From JAASSS01 sp021767745 (lineage in GTDB: Bacteria > Pseudomonadota > Gammaproteobacteria > UBA5335), in contig JAXHVN010000041.1 in NCBI GenBank assembly GCA_034189165.1, positions 1-28,907 on the forward strand: a stretch of DNA of 28,907 nt. Direction: 5' to 3'. The notes beneath the pieces are model-generated. The model was not told the origin of the DNA and made no database searches. It saw nothing but the letters and a program-made list of their open reading frames with translations. This document shows, in pieces, positions 1 through 7,785 of this stretch (positions are counted from its first letter, which is position 1; the number at the start of each line of letters is the position of its first letter). The position numbers and the translations under genes were made by a program.

Positions 1-467
1 ACCTGCAGGATGCGCAGCACGGTGGCCGCCCAACCGTCCTGGAAAGCGCCCTTGAAGTCGGGCGTCGAGACGTAGATCAGCGCGGTGTCTGCAAGCTCCG
101 GGTGGCGCTGGCGGGTGAGCTTGAGATAGCCCTCCACATCGTCGCCCTTGGTCTCGGTGAGTCCGGTCGAGCACATGCCGATGATGGCCGGGCGCGACTT
201 GGTGTAGATGTTCATCACCGCCTGCTCGACGTTCTCGAAGCCGCCCAGCACGGTGGCAACCTCGCTCATGGCGGTGGTCTGCAGCGGAATCGATTCCTTG
301 AAGTGGCGCACGAACAGCACCATGCCGAACGCCGTGCAGCCCTGGGAGCCGTGCAGGATCGGCATGGTGTCGGCCAGTCCCATGAAGGCCAGCGCGCCGC
401 CGATGGGCTGGCTCATCTTGAGCGGGTTGACCGCGCAGGCCTTCTTGGCGTGGCGCACCGTGGCCAT
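1..467 (-). CDS. nifN: Nitrogenase cofactor scaffold subunit NifN (partial, 3' end outside window)
   Basis: NifN pairs with NifE in an alpha2beta2 cytoplasmic scaffold on which the NifB-cofactor is matured to FeMo-co. Only the first 155 codons are in the window; the frame is open to base 1. The visible part starts MATVRHAKKACAVNPLKMSQ and reads in the NifN/NifK style. Cys44, within HGSQGCTAFG, matches the cysteine that NifN contributes to the [4Fe-4S] cluster shared with NifE. A second cysteine, Cys11, lies in the N-terminal KKACAVNP segment. The GMCSTGLTETKGDD segment is typical of the oxidoreductase/nitrogenase component 1 family. The ATG overlaps the nifE stop by one base (TGATG), so translation is probably coupled and the two subunits are made together. 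NifK is the main alternative, but the short N-terminus and position directly after nifE favour NifN. Confidence 0.93.
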   Translation of the reverse strand, partial: MATVRHAKKACAVNPLKMSQPIGGALAFMGLADTMPILHGSQGCTAFGMVLFVRHFKESIPLQTTAMSEVATVLGGFENVEQAVMNIYTKSRPAIIGMCSTGLTETKGDDVEGYLKLTRQRHPELADTALIYVSTPDFKGAFQDGWAATVLRILQ

Positions 468-1912
468 CAGGCCGCCTCCACCTGCGCGGTGGATGCCGCG
501 TCGGCCGCGACGGGCGAATCCAGCGTCAGCGTGCTGGTTTCCCAGGGAGCAAGTTGCCGCACCTGCGCCCAGATGGGGTTGGTCAGCGCCAGATGCAGCT
601 GCCTGACCATCTCCACCATGCCCACGTAACCCGCGTAGGCGTGGTGCTTTTCCTGGTTCACGTCCATCCAGGGCATCTTGGCTTTCAGCGCCACGAACTG
701 GGAGCGGCCGCCGGAGAGCATGATGTCGGCCTGGGCGCCCTTCAGGATCCTGAACATCTCGCGCGGGGAGAGCTCGTCGAACATGTGCGCTTCCTCGCCC
801 ATGATCTCCTTGATGCGCTGCTTGTCCTCGGCGGTGGATTTCTTGGTGGAGGTGCCGACCACCTCCATGCCGATCTCCTGCAGCGCCGCCACCACCGACC
901 AGGACTTGACGCCGCCGGTGACCAGCAGCACCCGCTTGCCGGCGAGCGATGCCTTGTAGGGCGCGATGGCCGCCCAGGCGCGCGCCTCCTCGCGGGCGAT
1001 CAGCGCTTCGGTGCGCGCCATCAGCTCGGCGTCCGCGCCGCGCTCGATGAGCAGGCGGGCGATCTCGCGCAGCGACTCGCTCATGTCGCCGATGCCGTAG
1101 AACGAGCCCTCGAAGAACGGGATGCCGTAGCGCTCCTCCATCTTGCGCGTGACGTTGATCATGGCCTTGGAGCAGACCATCATCGCCGCCCGCGCGCGGT
1201 GCGACTGGGCGACCTCGCGGTACTTCGCATCGCCCGAGATGCAGGCCAGGATGCGGATGCCGAGCTCGTCCAGCAGCGGCCTCACCTGCCACAGCTCGCC
1301 CGAGAGGTTGTACTCACCGATGATGTTGATGTCGTAGGGCGTGGTGTATTCGGGTTCTTCCGTGCCGATCACGTGCTCCAGCAGCGCCTCGCCGGCCAGC
1401 TTGTTGCCGAGGTTCTTGCTGCCGACGAAGCCCGGCGCGTTGATGGGGATCACCGGCTTGCCGAACTTCTCGCGCGCCGCCTTGCACACCGCGTCGATGT
1501 CGTCGCCGGTCAGTGCCGGAATGCAGGTCTGGTAGACAAACACCGCCGGCGGGTCGTACTTGTCGATCACCTCGCGGATGGCCTTGTAGAGCCGCTTCTC
1601 GCCGCCGAACACCACGTCGGTCTCGTTGATGTCGGTGGTAAAGCCGGTGCGGTAGAGCAGCGAGCCCGAGGACTTGGCGCCGCGGTTGTCCCAGGAATTG
1701 CCCTCGCAGGCGATCGGCCCGTGCACCAGGTGCGCCACGTCCGTGACCGGCTGCAAGGCGATCTTGGCGCCATCGAAGGCGCAGCCGCCGGCCGCCGCGC
1801 CGGGCTGGAGCTGCTTGGTGCAGCCCTTCTTGCGCGCCTTGTCCGACTTGCCCTGGTTCTTGCCGCAACCGGGCTCGTTGAAGACATCCTGGACGGTGCT
1901 GGATAGAGGCAT
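467..1912 (-). CDS. nifE: Nitrogenase cofactor scaffold subunit NifE
   Basis: NifE is the alpha-type partner of NifN in the FeMo-cofactor assembly scaffold. The product is 481 residues, close to the family norm. Cys44, Cys69 and Cys130 correspond to the three NifE ligands of the cluster at the NifEN interface. Cys247, in MMVCSKAMINV, aligns with the cysteine equivalent to the FeMo-co ligand of NifD. The motifs HGPIACEGNSWDNRG and VYQTCIPALTGDDID are characteristic. I chose the ATG at 1912 because a GGGAGA sits about 8 bases upstream; an in-frame ATG 12 codons earlier lacks this site. Only about 215 bases of upstream DNA are visible before the assembly gap at 2128, so whether nifHDK lies ahead in the same operon cannot be seen. 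I did not find a convincing sigma-54 or NifA site in the visible leader. Confidence 0.95.
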   Translation of the reverse strand: MPLSSTVQDVFNEPGCGKNQGKSDKARKKGCTKQLQPGAAAGGCAFDGAKIALQPVTDVAHLVHGPIACEGNSWDNRGAKSSGSLLYRTGFTTDINETDVVFGGEKRLYKAIREVIDKYDPPAVFVYQTCIPALTGDDIDAVCKAAREKFGKPVIPINAPGFVGSKNLGNKLAGEALLEHVIGTEEPEYTTPYDINIIGEYNLSGELWQVRPLLDELGIRILACISGDAKYREVAQSHRARAAMMVCSKAMINVTRKMEERYGIPFFEGSFYGIGDMSESLREIARLLIERGADAELMARTEALIAREEARAWAAIAPYKASLAGKRVLLVTGGVKSWSVVAALQEIGMEVVGTSTKKSTAEDKQRIKEIMGEEAHMFDELSPREMFRILKGAQADIMLSGGRSQFVALKAKMPWMDVNQEKHHAYAGYVGMVEMVRQLHLALTNPIWAQVRQLAPWETSTLTLDSPVAADAASTAQVEAA

Positions 1913-2127
1913 CGGCAAGGTCTCCCGCGGCCCATCGAGTGGCCGCATCGCCGGAGGTGGCGCTCGTGTGGCAGGGGTTCAGCAGGATGCGCGCCAACTG
2001 GGTGCGGTCCGTGAAAAGCGCATGAGAATCAGTCAGATCGCGTCACGACCGCCAGCGGCCCCGCGGGGTGACGGCAGGCTTTGACGCGTTTGCGACACGC
2101 CCGGTGTCGGCTCTGCGACCGTGCCCC
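1913..2127. other. Non-coding stretch between nifE and the assembly gap
   Basis: I see no gene here. Reading toward nifE I looked for a GG-N10-GC sigma-54 promoter and a TGT-N10-ACA NifA site and found only poor matches, the nearest being TGT-N10-TCA. A CCCCGCGGGG palindrome lies at about 2059-2068 without a T-tract. The promoter of nifE, if it has its own, may be inside or beyond the gap. Confidence 0.5.
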
Positions 2128-2227
2128 NNNNNNNNNNNNNNNNNNNNNNNNNNNNNNNNNNNNNNNNNNNNNNNNNNNNNNNNNNNNNNNNNNNNNNNNN
2201 NNNNNNNNNNNNNNNNNNNNNNNNNNN
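2128..2227. other. Assembly gap, 100 N
   Basis: Exactly 100 unresolved bases, the usual placeholder for a gap of unknown size between scaffolded contigs. Gene order across it (nifE on the left, capsule genes on the right) should not be taken as proven. Both flanks are very GC-rich with short inverted repeats, which may be why assembly broke. Confidence 0.98.
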
Positions 2228-2410
2228 CCTGCCGCCAGCGCCCCGGTGGCTGCACGGGTGCCGGGGCGGTGTCTGCTGGCAGGGGTCGGCTCGACACCGG
2301 GCCGCGGCGCCAGCGCTGGCGGCCCGTTCCGACAGTCGGTAGCATCCGGGGCTGATGTTCGCGTGGCGGGTTTGGCGCTGCGCGGTCCGGTCACTGTCAA
2401 AGGATTGATC
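2228..2410 (+). other. Leader region of the capsule export operon
   Basis: No gene of its own is supported; the frame open through the gap is simply the upward extension of wzi. A TAGCAT hexamer at 2340-2345, an A/T island in very GC-rich DNA, is the best -10 candidate for the operon. No good -35 is visible at the right distance. Confidence 0.35.
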
Positions 2411-3904
2411 GTGCTCCCTCTGCGCCGTCGGCTTGGTCTGTTCCTGTGCTGCTGGGCAATGCTGCCGGCCGGCGTTTCGGCCAGTCCCTGGCTCGAGGTG
2501 GGCGAGCTGGCGTTGCGGCACGATCTGCAGCTGCTGGCCGATGCCGGCGTGCTGACCACGCCGACCACGACCTGGCCGATCCCCTGGGGGGCGATTGCCC
2601 GCGATCTGCAGCGGCTCGATCCCGAGCAGCTCGAACCGGCCTGGCGCGCCGCCTGGCGTCGGATGGCCGCGCGGGTGGAATACCTGGCCCGCTACGGCGA
2701 GCTGCGCGAGGAATTCGAGCTCAACGGCCGTGCCGGCACCCGCAACCTGCGCTGGTTCAACGACACCCCCCGGGCGGACGCGGAGTTCCGCGGCGCGCTC
2801 GAGGGCGTGCTGGACCGCTACGCCTTCCGGCTCAGCGTGGAGGCCGTCGAGCAGGATGAGTTCGAGCAGGACCGCTACCGCTTCGACGACAGCTACGCCG
2901 CGGCCACGCTGGGCAATTGGGTGCTCTCGGCCGGCGCGCTGGATCAGTGGTGGGGCCCAGGCTGGAGCGGCAGCCTGATCCTCGGCAACACCGCGCGCCC
3001 GGTGCCGGGGCTGATCCTGCAGCGGCTGGTGCCGGAGACCTTCGACAGCCGTTGGTTGAGCTGGATCGGCCCGTGGAGCGTCACCGCCTTCTACGGCTTC
3101 CTGGAGGAAGATCGCTTCGTGCCCAACGCCGAGCTGGTCGGTCTGCGGCTGACCCTGCGGCCGCTGCGGGCGCTGGAGATCGGCGTATCGCGCACGGCGC
3201 AGTGGGGTGGTGACGGGCGGCCGCAGGACTTCGACGTGTTCGCCGATCTGGTGCTGGGGCAGGACAACCAGGAAGGCCCGGTCGAGGCGCGCGAGCCGGG
3301 CAACCAGCTGGCCGGCTTCGATCTGCGCTGGAGCTCGGCGCTGTTCGGGCAGGGACTGGCGTTCTACGCGCAGGCCATCGGCGAGGACGAGGCCGGCTAT
3401 CGGCCCTCGCGCTACGTCGGCCTGTTGGGCCTCGAGCTGTGGGGCGGCACGCTGGGCGGCGTCGGCTATCGCGGCTTCGTCGAATACGCCGACACGGCAG
3501 CGGAGTTCTACGATGATCCGCCGCGCTACAACTACGCGTATGAAAACGGCATCTATCGCTCCGGCTATCGCTATCGCGGCGCGCCGCTCGGCTACCCGAC
3601 CGACAACGACAGCCAGCTCGCCGCGCTGGGCGCGCTGCTGATCTTCCCCGAAGCACAGACGCTGAGCCTGCTGCTGCGCGCCGGGGAGATCAACCGCGAC
3701 GGGAGCGATACCCGCACGGCCGACGGCGGCGGCAACTTCCTCACCCGCACCGCCCTGGAGGTGACGGATCTGGAGATTGAATACATGCTGCCGACACGTT
3801 GGGGCGAGTTCACGCTCGGCGTGGGTGCGGTGGGACTGGACGCCGCGAACGGCGAGAGCGATACGGACGGGCGCGCCTGGGCGGGCTGGCGCATCGGCAC
3901 CTGA
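2411..3904 (+). CDS. wzi: Capsule assembly Wzi-family outer membrane protein
   Basis: Wzi-family proteins are outer-membrane beta-barrels that help anchor or assemble exported capsular polysaccharide on the cell surface. The product is 497 residues, near the usual ~480. It has a signal peptide (arginines, then a hydrophobic stretch LGLFLCCWAMLPAGVSA). Just after it comes SPWLEVGELALRHDLQLLAD, typical of the family's N-terminal region. The rest is rich in alternating aromatic and polar residues, as expected of a barrel. I chose GTG at 2411 because AAGGA lies 6-7 bases upstream and it puts the signal peptide at the N-terminus; a TTG two codons earlier is possible. It is first in an export cluster with a phosphatase, Wza and a Wzc-like kinase, which supports the call. 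The larger open frame through the N run is an artefact. Confidence 0.85.
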   Translation: MLPLRRRLGLFLCCWAMLPAGVSASPWLEVGELALRHDLQLLADAGVLTTPTTTWPIPWGAIARDLQRLDPEQLEPAWRAAWRRMAARVEYLARYGELREEFELNGRAGTRNLRWFNDTPRADAEFRGALEGVLDRYAFRLSVEAVEQDEFEQDRYRFDDSYAAATLGNWVLSAGALDQWWGPGWSGSLILGNTARPVPGLILQRLVPETFDSRWLSWIGPWSVTAFYGFLEEDRFVPNAELVGLRLTLRPLRALEIGVSRTAQWGGDGRPQDFDVFADLVLGQDNQEGPVEAREPGNQLAGFDLRWSSALFGQGLAFYAQAIGEDEAGYRPSRYVGLLGLELWGGTLGGVGYRGFVEYADTAAEFYDDPPRYNYAYENGIYRSGYRYRGAPLGYPTDNDSQLAALGALLIFPEAQTLSLLLRAGEINRDGSDTRTADGGGNFLTRTALEVTDLEIEYMLPTRWGEFTLGVGAVGLDAANGESDTDGRAWAGWRIGT

Positions 3905-3934
3905 ATGAACCACGTGCAGGGCGTTGGCTGAGGC

Positions 3935-4372
3935 ATGCACTTCGATCACGTGCTGATGGTGTGCACCGGCAACATCTGCCGCAGCCCGATGGCCGAGGCG
4001 CTGTTGCGCGCGCGGCTGGGCCCGGACCGGCAGATCGCGGTGAGCTCGGCGGGCACCGGCGCCCTGGCGGGCGCGCCGGCCGATCCGCAGGCGCAGGCGC
4101 TGATGGAAGCGCGCGGGATCGATCTGGCCTCGCATCGCGCCCGCCAGCTCGATCGCCCGCTGCTGCTCGCCGCGCCGCTGGTGCTGGTGATGGACGACTC
4201 TCACGCGCGCTGGATCGCCCAGCGGGTGCCGGAAGCCAGGGGCCGGGTGCAACAGCTCGGCCGCTGGCGCCGGCTGGACGTTCCCGACCCCTACCGGCGG
4301 GGGCCGGCGGCGTTCGAGCATGCACTTCAACTCATAGACGGTTGTATCGATGACTGGCTGCAACGGCTCTAG
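3935..4372 (+). CDS. wzb: Low-molecular-weight protein-tyrosine phosphatase, Wzb-like
   Basis: This enzyme removes phosphate from tyrosines, here most likely from the tyrosine cluster of the Wzc-like kinase encoded two genes downstream. That phosphorylation cycle is needed for high-molecular-weight capsule or exopolysaccharide export. The 145-residue length is normal. The P-loop CTGNICRSP carries nucleophile Cys10 and Arg16, and the general acid is Asp118 in PDPY. Its 3' end overlaps the start of wza by 23 bases. The gene order wzi-wzb-wza-wzc differs from the enterobacterial group 1 order wzi-wza-wzb-wzc. An arsenate-reductase-type relative is unlikely given the context and the DPY motif. 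Confidence 0.9.
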   Translation: MHFDHVLMVCTGNICRSPMAEALLRARLGPDRQIAVSSAGTGALAGAPADPQAQALMEARGIDLASHRARQLDRPLLLAAPLVLVMDDSHARWIAQRVPEARGRVQQLGRWRRLDVPDPYRRGPAAFEHALQLIDGCIDDWLQRL

Positions 4373-5534
4373 CCGCACCGCTTCGCTCCTGCTGCTGGTG
4401 CTGGCCGGCCTCTGGCTCGCCGGCTGCACCGTGGTGCCCGGCATCACCGTGGAGCAGGAGGGCGAGGGCACCTGGCTGCCCGGCAGCAGCTGGGCGGACG
4501 AGTGGGAGGACGAGACCGACGCGGATGGTCTGAATCCGCGGGTCGTGCCGGTCACCGCGGAGCTCGTGCTCGCCCAGCGACGCCTGCAGGAGCAGACCCT
4601 GCGCGAGCTGCCCGGCAGTGCCACCGTGATCGATGACTACAGCTACCGCATCGGCCCGCGCGACGTGCTGAACGTGTTGGTCTGGGACCATCCCGAGCTC
4701 AGCAATCCGATGGGCAACTTCCAGGACATCGAGGCCATGGGCCGGCTGGTGCGCGAGGATGGCACCATCTTCTTCCCCTACGCCGGCGTGCTGCAGGTGG
4801 CGGGCAAGACCACCGAGCAGGTGCGCCGCGAACTGACCGAGGCGCTGCGGCCCTTCATCCAGAGCCCGCAGGTCGACGTGCGCGTGGTGGCCTTTCGCAA
4901 CCAGCGTGTCTACATCACCGGCGAGGTGGCCCAGCCGGGGGTGTTGCCGGTGAACGATGTGCCGATGACGGTGCTGGATGCCATCAACCGCGCCGGCGGG
5001 CTCACCGAGTTCTCCGACCGTCGCCGCGCCGTGCTCACACGCGAGGGCGAGCGCCGCGAGATCGACCTGCTGGCGCTGTTCAACGACGGTCGCGGCAATA
5101 TGCTGCTGCGGGACGGCGATGTGCTGTTCATCCCGCAGAACGTGCACAACAAGGTTTTCGTCATGGGCGAGGTCAACGAGCAGATGTCGGTGCTGATGAA
5201 CACCGGCGAGCTGACCTTGGCCGAGGCGATCAGCGAGGCCGAGGGGCTGGATCTCGGCACGGCGAACACCAAGGCCGTCTACGTGATCCGCGCCCCGGGG
5301 CCACTGGAAAGTGCGCTCGCCCAGCAGGAGGGCAGCCCGGTTATCTATCACCTGGACATGGCGCGGGCGCCGGCACTGTTGCTGGCGGAGGGCTTTCGCC
5401 TCGAGCCGCGCGATGTGGTCTATGTCTCCAGTACCGGCGTGGTCCGCTGGAATCGTGTGATCGCCCAGATCCTGCCCACCGTCTCGACCCTCTTCCAGAC
5501 GCAGTTGCTGCTGGAGGCGGGGGATGACGACTGA
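4350..5534 (+). CDS. wza: Polysaccharide export outer membrane lipoprotein Wza
   Basis: Wza forms the octameric outer-membrane channel through which capsule or exopolysaccharide leaves the cell. The 394-residue product starts with a lipoprotein signal whose lipobox is L23-A-G-C26, so Cys26 should be lipidated. A poly-export domain follows, including YRIGPRDVLNVLVWDHPEL at about residue 100. SLBB-type segments such as VYITGEVAQPGVLPVND come next, then an amphipathic C-terminal helix (RWNRVIAQILPTVSTLFQT) that fits the membrane-spanning helix of Wza. The start overlaps the phosphatase gene by 23 bases, and the stop overlaps the kinase gene by 11. Such overlaps suggest translational coupling of the three parts of the export machine. 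Confidence 0.92.
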   Translation: MTGCNGSSRTASLLLLVLAGLWLAGCTVVPGITVEQEGEGTWLPGSSWADEWEDETDADGLNPRVVPVTAELVLAQRRLQEQTLRELPGSATVIDDYSYRIGPRDVLNVLVWDHPELSNPMGNFQDIEAMGRLVREDGTIFFPYAGVLQVAGKTTEQVRRELTEALRPFIQSPQVDVRVVAFRNQRVYITGEVAQPGVLPVNDVPMTVLDAINRAGGLTEFSDRRRAVLTREGERREIDLLALFNDGRGNMLLRDGDVLFIPQNVHNKVFVMGEVNEQMSVLMNTGELTLAEAISEAEGLDLGTANTKAVYVIRAPGPLESALAQQEGSPVIYHLDMARAPALLLAEGFRLEPRDVVYVSSTGVVRWNRVIAQILPTVSTLFQTQLLLEAGDDD

Positions 5535-7785
5535 GCCACCACGAGGGTCCGCACCCGTGTCCCAGCCGCTGCCGCCAGCCGACGCCCACGAGTACGACGA
5601 CGAGATCGACCTTGGCGAACTGGTCGGGGTGCTGGCCGAACACAAGTGGCTGATCGGCGGCATCGCTGCGCTCGCGCTGGCCTTCGGCGTGTTCTATGCG
5701 CTCTGGGTGCAGCCGGTCTACCGGGCGGACGCCCTGCTGCAGGTCGAGCAGCCGCAGGGCTCCGGGCTGGGGCTGGAGGAGCTGTCCACCCTCACCGGCG
5801 ATGAGCCGCCGGCGGAGACGGAGATCCAGATCCTGCGCTCGCGCTACGTCGTCGGGCCGGTGGTGGAACGGCTGAATCTCGACATCCACGCCGAGCCGCG
5901 CTCCTTTCCCGTGCTTGGCCAGTGGGCGCGGCGGCGGGCCGAGGGCGACGCGCCGGCACCGCCCTGGTTCGGGCTCGATGCCTACGGCTGGGGCGGCGAG
6001 GCGATACGCGTCAAGCAGTTGGTGGTGCCCGAGGCGCTGCGCGGCGAGCCCCTGACGCTGACGGCGCTGGGTGATGACCGCTTCCGGCTCGACGATCCGG
6101 AGGGCCGGACGTTGTTGACGGGCGCGGTCGGCGTGCCGGCCGGCGAGGGCGAACTCGGCATCTTCGTGGCCGAGCTCGTGGCGCGTCCCGGCACGCAATT
6201 CCAGGTCGTCAAGCGGCCTTGGCTGAAGGCAGTCGGCGGGCTGCAGGAACGTCTGGCGGTAGCCGAGCAGGGCAAGGGCACCGGCATCATCCGCGTCTCG
6301 CTGGAAGGGGAGGACAAGCCCCAGATCGCGCAGATCCTGGACGTGCTGACCACCACCTACCTGCGCCAGAACGTCGAGCGCCGCTCGGCCGAGGCAGCCG
6401 AGAGTCTGGAGTTCCTGGAAGAGCAGCTGCCGACGCTGAAGCGGGATCTGGAGGCGGCCGAGCAGGCACTGAACGCCTTTCGCCAGCAAAACCGCTCGCT
6501 GGACCTGACGGTGGAGACCGAGGGCCTGCTCGAGCAGATCGTGGAGATCGAGTCGCAACTGGCCGAACTGCAGCTCAAGCGCGCGGCACTGGCACAGAAC
6601 TACGCCGCGCAGCACCCGGCGATGCAGGCCATCGGCTCGCAGCTTGCCGAGCTGCGTGGGGTGCAGCGCCAACTGCAGGGCCGGGTGGAGGAACTGCCCG
6701 ATACCCAGCAGGAGATCCTGCGGCTGCAGCGCGAGGTGCAGGTACAGACCGAGCTCTACATGGGCCTGTTGAACCAGGCGCAGGAGCTGCGCGTGATCAA
6801 GGCCGGCACGGTCGGCAACGTGCGCATCCTGGACCGGCCGGTGGTGCCGATCGAGCCGGTCAAGCCGCGCAAGTCGCTGATCGCCGCCCTGAGCCTGTTC
6901 CTCGGGCTGTTCCTCGGCGTACTGCTGGTGTTCCTGCGCCGGGCGCTGCGGCGCACGCTGCGCAGCCCCGATGAGATCGAGCGGGCGCTGGGGTTGTCGG
7001 TCTACGCCGTGGTGCCCCACAGCCGCGCCCAGCCCAAGCTGTTCGAGACGGCGCGCCGGCGCCGGCGGCGCAACCTGCCGGAGAAGCGCAAGATGGCGGT
7101 GGCCGCCCTGCGGGTACCGGACGACCCCCTGGTGGAAAGCCTGCGCAGCCTGCGCACCAGCCTGCACTTCGCGCTGCTCGAGCAGCAGAGCAACCTCATC
7201 TGCATCAGCAGCCCCTCGCCGAACAGCGGCAAGACCACCATCTCGACCAACCTGGCCGTGCTGCTCTCGCAGATGCAGCAGCGGGTGCTGCTGATCGATG
7301 CCGACATGCGCCGTGGCGAGGTGCACAGCTATCTGGGCCGGGCCCGGGCCCCGGGGCTGGCCGACGTGCTGGGCGGCACCGCCACGTTCGCCGAGGCACA
7401 CGTGGCGGTGCTGGAGGATAGCCTGCACGTACTCACCGCCGGCACCGTGCCACCCAATCCGGCCGAGCTGCTGATGAGCGGTGCCTTCGATGCGCTGCTT
7501 GCCGAGGCGCACCGGCACTACGACACCGTGCTGATCGACACGCCACCGATTCTGGCGGTGACCGACGCCGGCATCGTCGGTGCCAAGGCCGGCGCCACCT
7601 TCCTGGTCGCCCGCGAGGAGCACTCGCATCTGGCAGAGCTCGAGCAGGCGGTGAAGCGGCTGGTGCACAACGGGGTGCGGGTGACGGGCGTGATCTACAA
7701 CGATCACCGGCCGCGCACCCGCGCCGGCGCCTACGGGGGCTACTACTACTACGACTACCGGCCCAAGCATGCCGCCGGTACCTGA
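5524..7785 (+). CDS. wzc: Wzc-like polysaccharide co-polymerase / tyrosine autokinase
   Basis: This inner-membrane protein controls polymer length and export and phosphorylates itself on C-terminal tyrosines. The 753 residues comprise: a Wzz domain with a membrane segment at about 40-60; a periplasmic region with long coiled-coil helices (about 290-400); a proline-rich stretch and second membrane segment (about 450-475); and a cytoplasmic BY-kinase domain. The kinase has Walker A SPSPNSGKTT with Lys570, Walker A' VLLIDADMRRG with Asp592 and Asp594, and Walker B VLIDTPP with Asp672. The C-terminal cluster has Tyr737, Tyr740-743 and Tyr745. All elements of an active kinase are present. It overlaps wza by 11 bases and the downstream thioesterase gene by 17, so the 3' end of the thioesterase overlap also encodes the tail just after the tyrosine cluster. 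Confidence 0.92.
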   Translation: MTTEPPRGSAPVSQPLPPADAHEYDDEIDLGELVGVLAEHKWLIGGIAALALAFGVFYALWVQPVYRADALLQVEQPQGSGLGLEELSTLTGDEPPAETEIQILRSRYVVGPVVERLNLDIHAEPRSFPVLGQWARRRAEGDAPAPPWFGLDAYGWGGEAIRVKQLVVPEALRGEPLTLTALGDDRFRLDDPEGRTLLTGAVGVPAGEGELGIFVAELVARPGTQFQVVKRPWLKAVGGLQERLAVAEQGKGTGIIRVSLEGEDKPQIAQILDVLTTTYLRQNVERRSAEAAESLEFLEEQLPTLKRDLEAAEQALNAFRQQNRSLDLTVETEGLLEQIVEIESQLAELQLKRAALAQNYAAQHPAMQAIGSQLAELRGVQRQLQGRVEELPDTQQEILRLQREVQVQTELYMGLLNQAQELRVIKAGTVGNVRILDRPVVPIEPVKPRKSLIAALSLFLGLFLGVLLVFLRRALRRTLRSPDEIERALGLSVYAVVPHSRAQPKLFETARRRRRRNLPEKRKMAVAALRVPDDPLVESLRSLRTSLHFALLEQQSNLICISSPSPNSGKTTISTNLAVLLSQMQQRVLLIDADMRRGEVHSYLGRARAPGLADVLGGTATFAEAHVAVLEDSLHVLTAGTVPPNPAELLMSGAFDALLAEAHRHYDTVLIDTPPILAVTDAGIVGAKAGATFLVAREEHSHLAELEQAVKRLVHNGVRVTGVIYNDHRPRTRAGAYGGYYYYDYRPKHAAGT

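Noticed and set aside
554..1906. 450-codon plus-strand open frame opposite nifE, and many similar long antisense frames (for example opposite wzc, ugd, hsdR)
   Set aside because: They are a by-product of very high GC at third positions; the opposite strand encodes well-recognised proteins and these frames have no family-like motifs.
1913..2127. NifA upstream activator site or sigma-54 promoter for nifE
   Set aside because: Only partial matches (TGT-N10-TCA; GG without a properly spaced GC); not enough to annotate.
2033..4624. 863-codon minus-strand frame running through the N gap, opposite wzi and wzb
   Set aside because: It contains untranslatable N codons and lies opposite well-supported genes; composition is Arg/Ala/Gln-rich shadow sequence.
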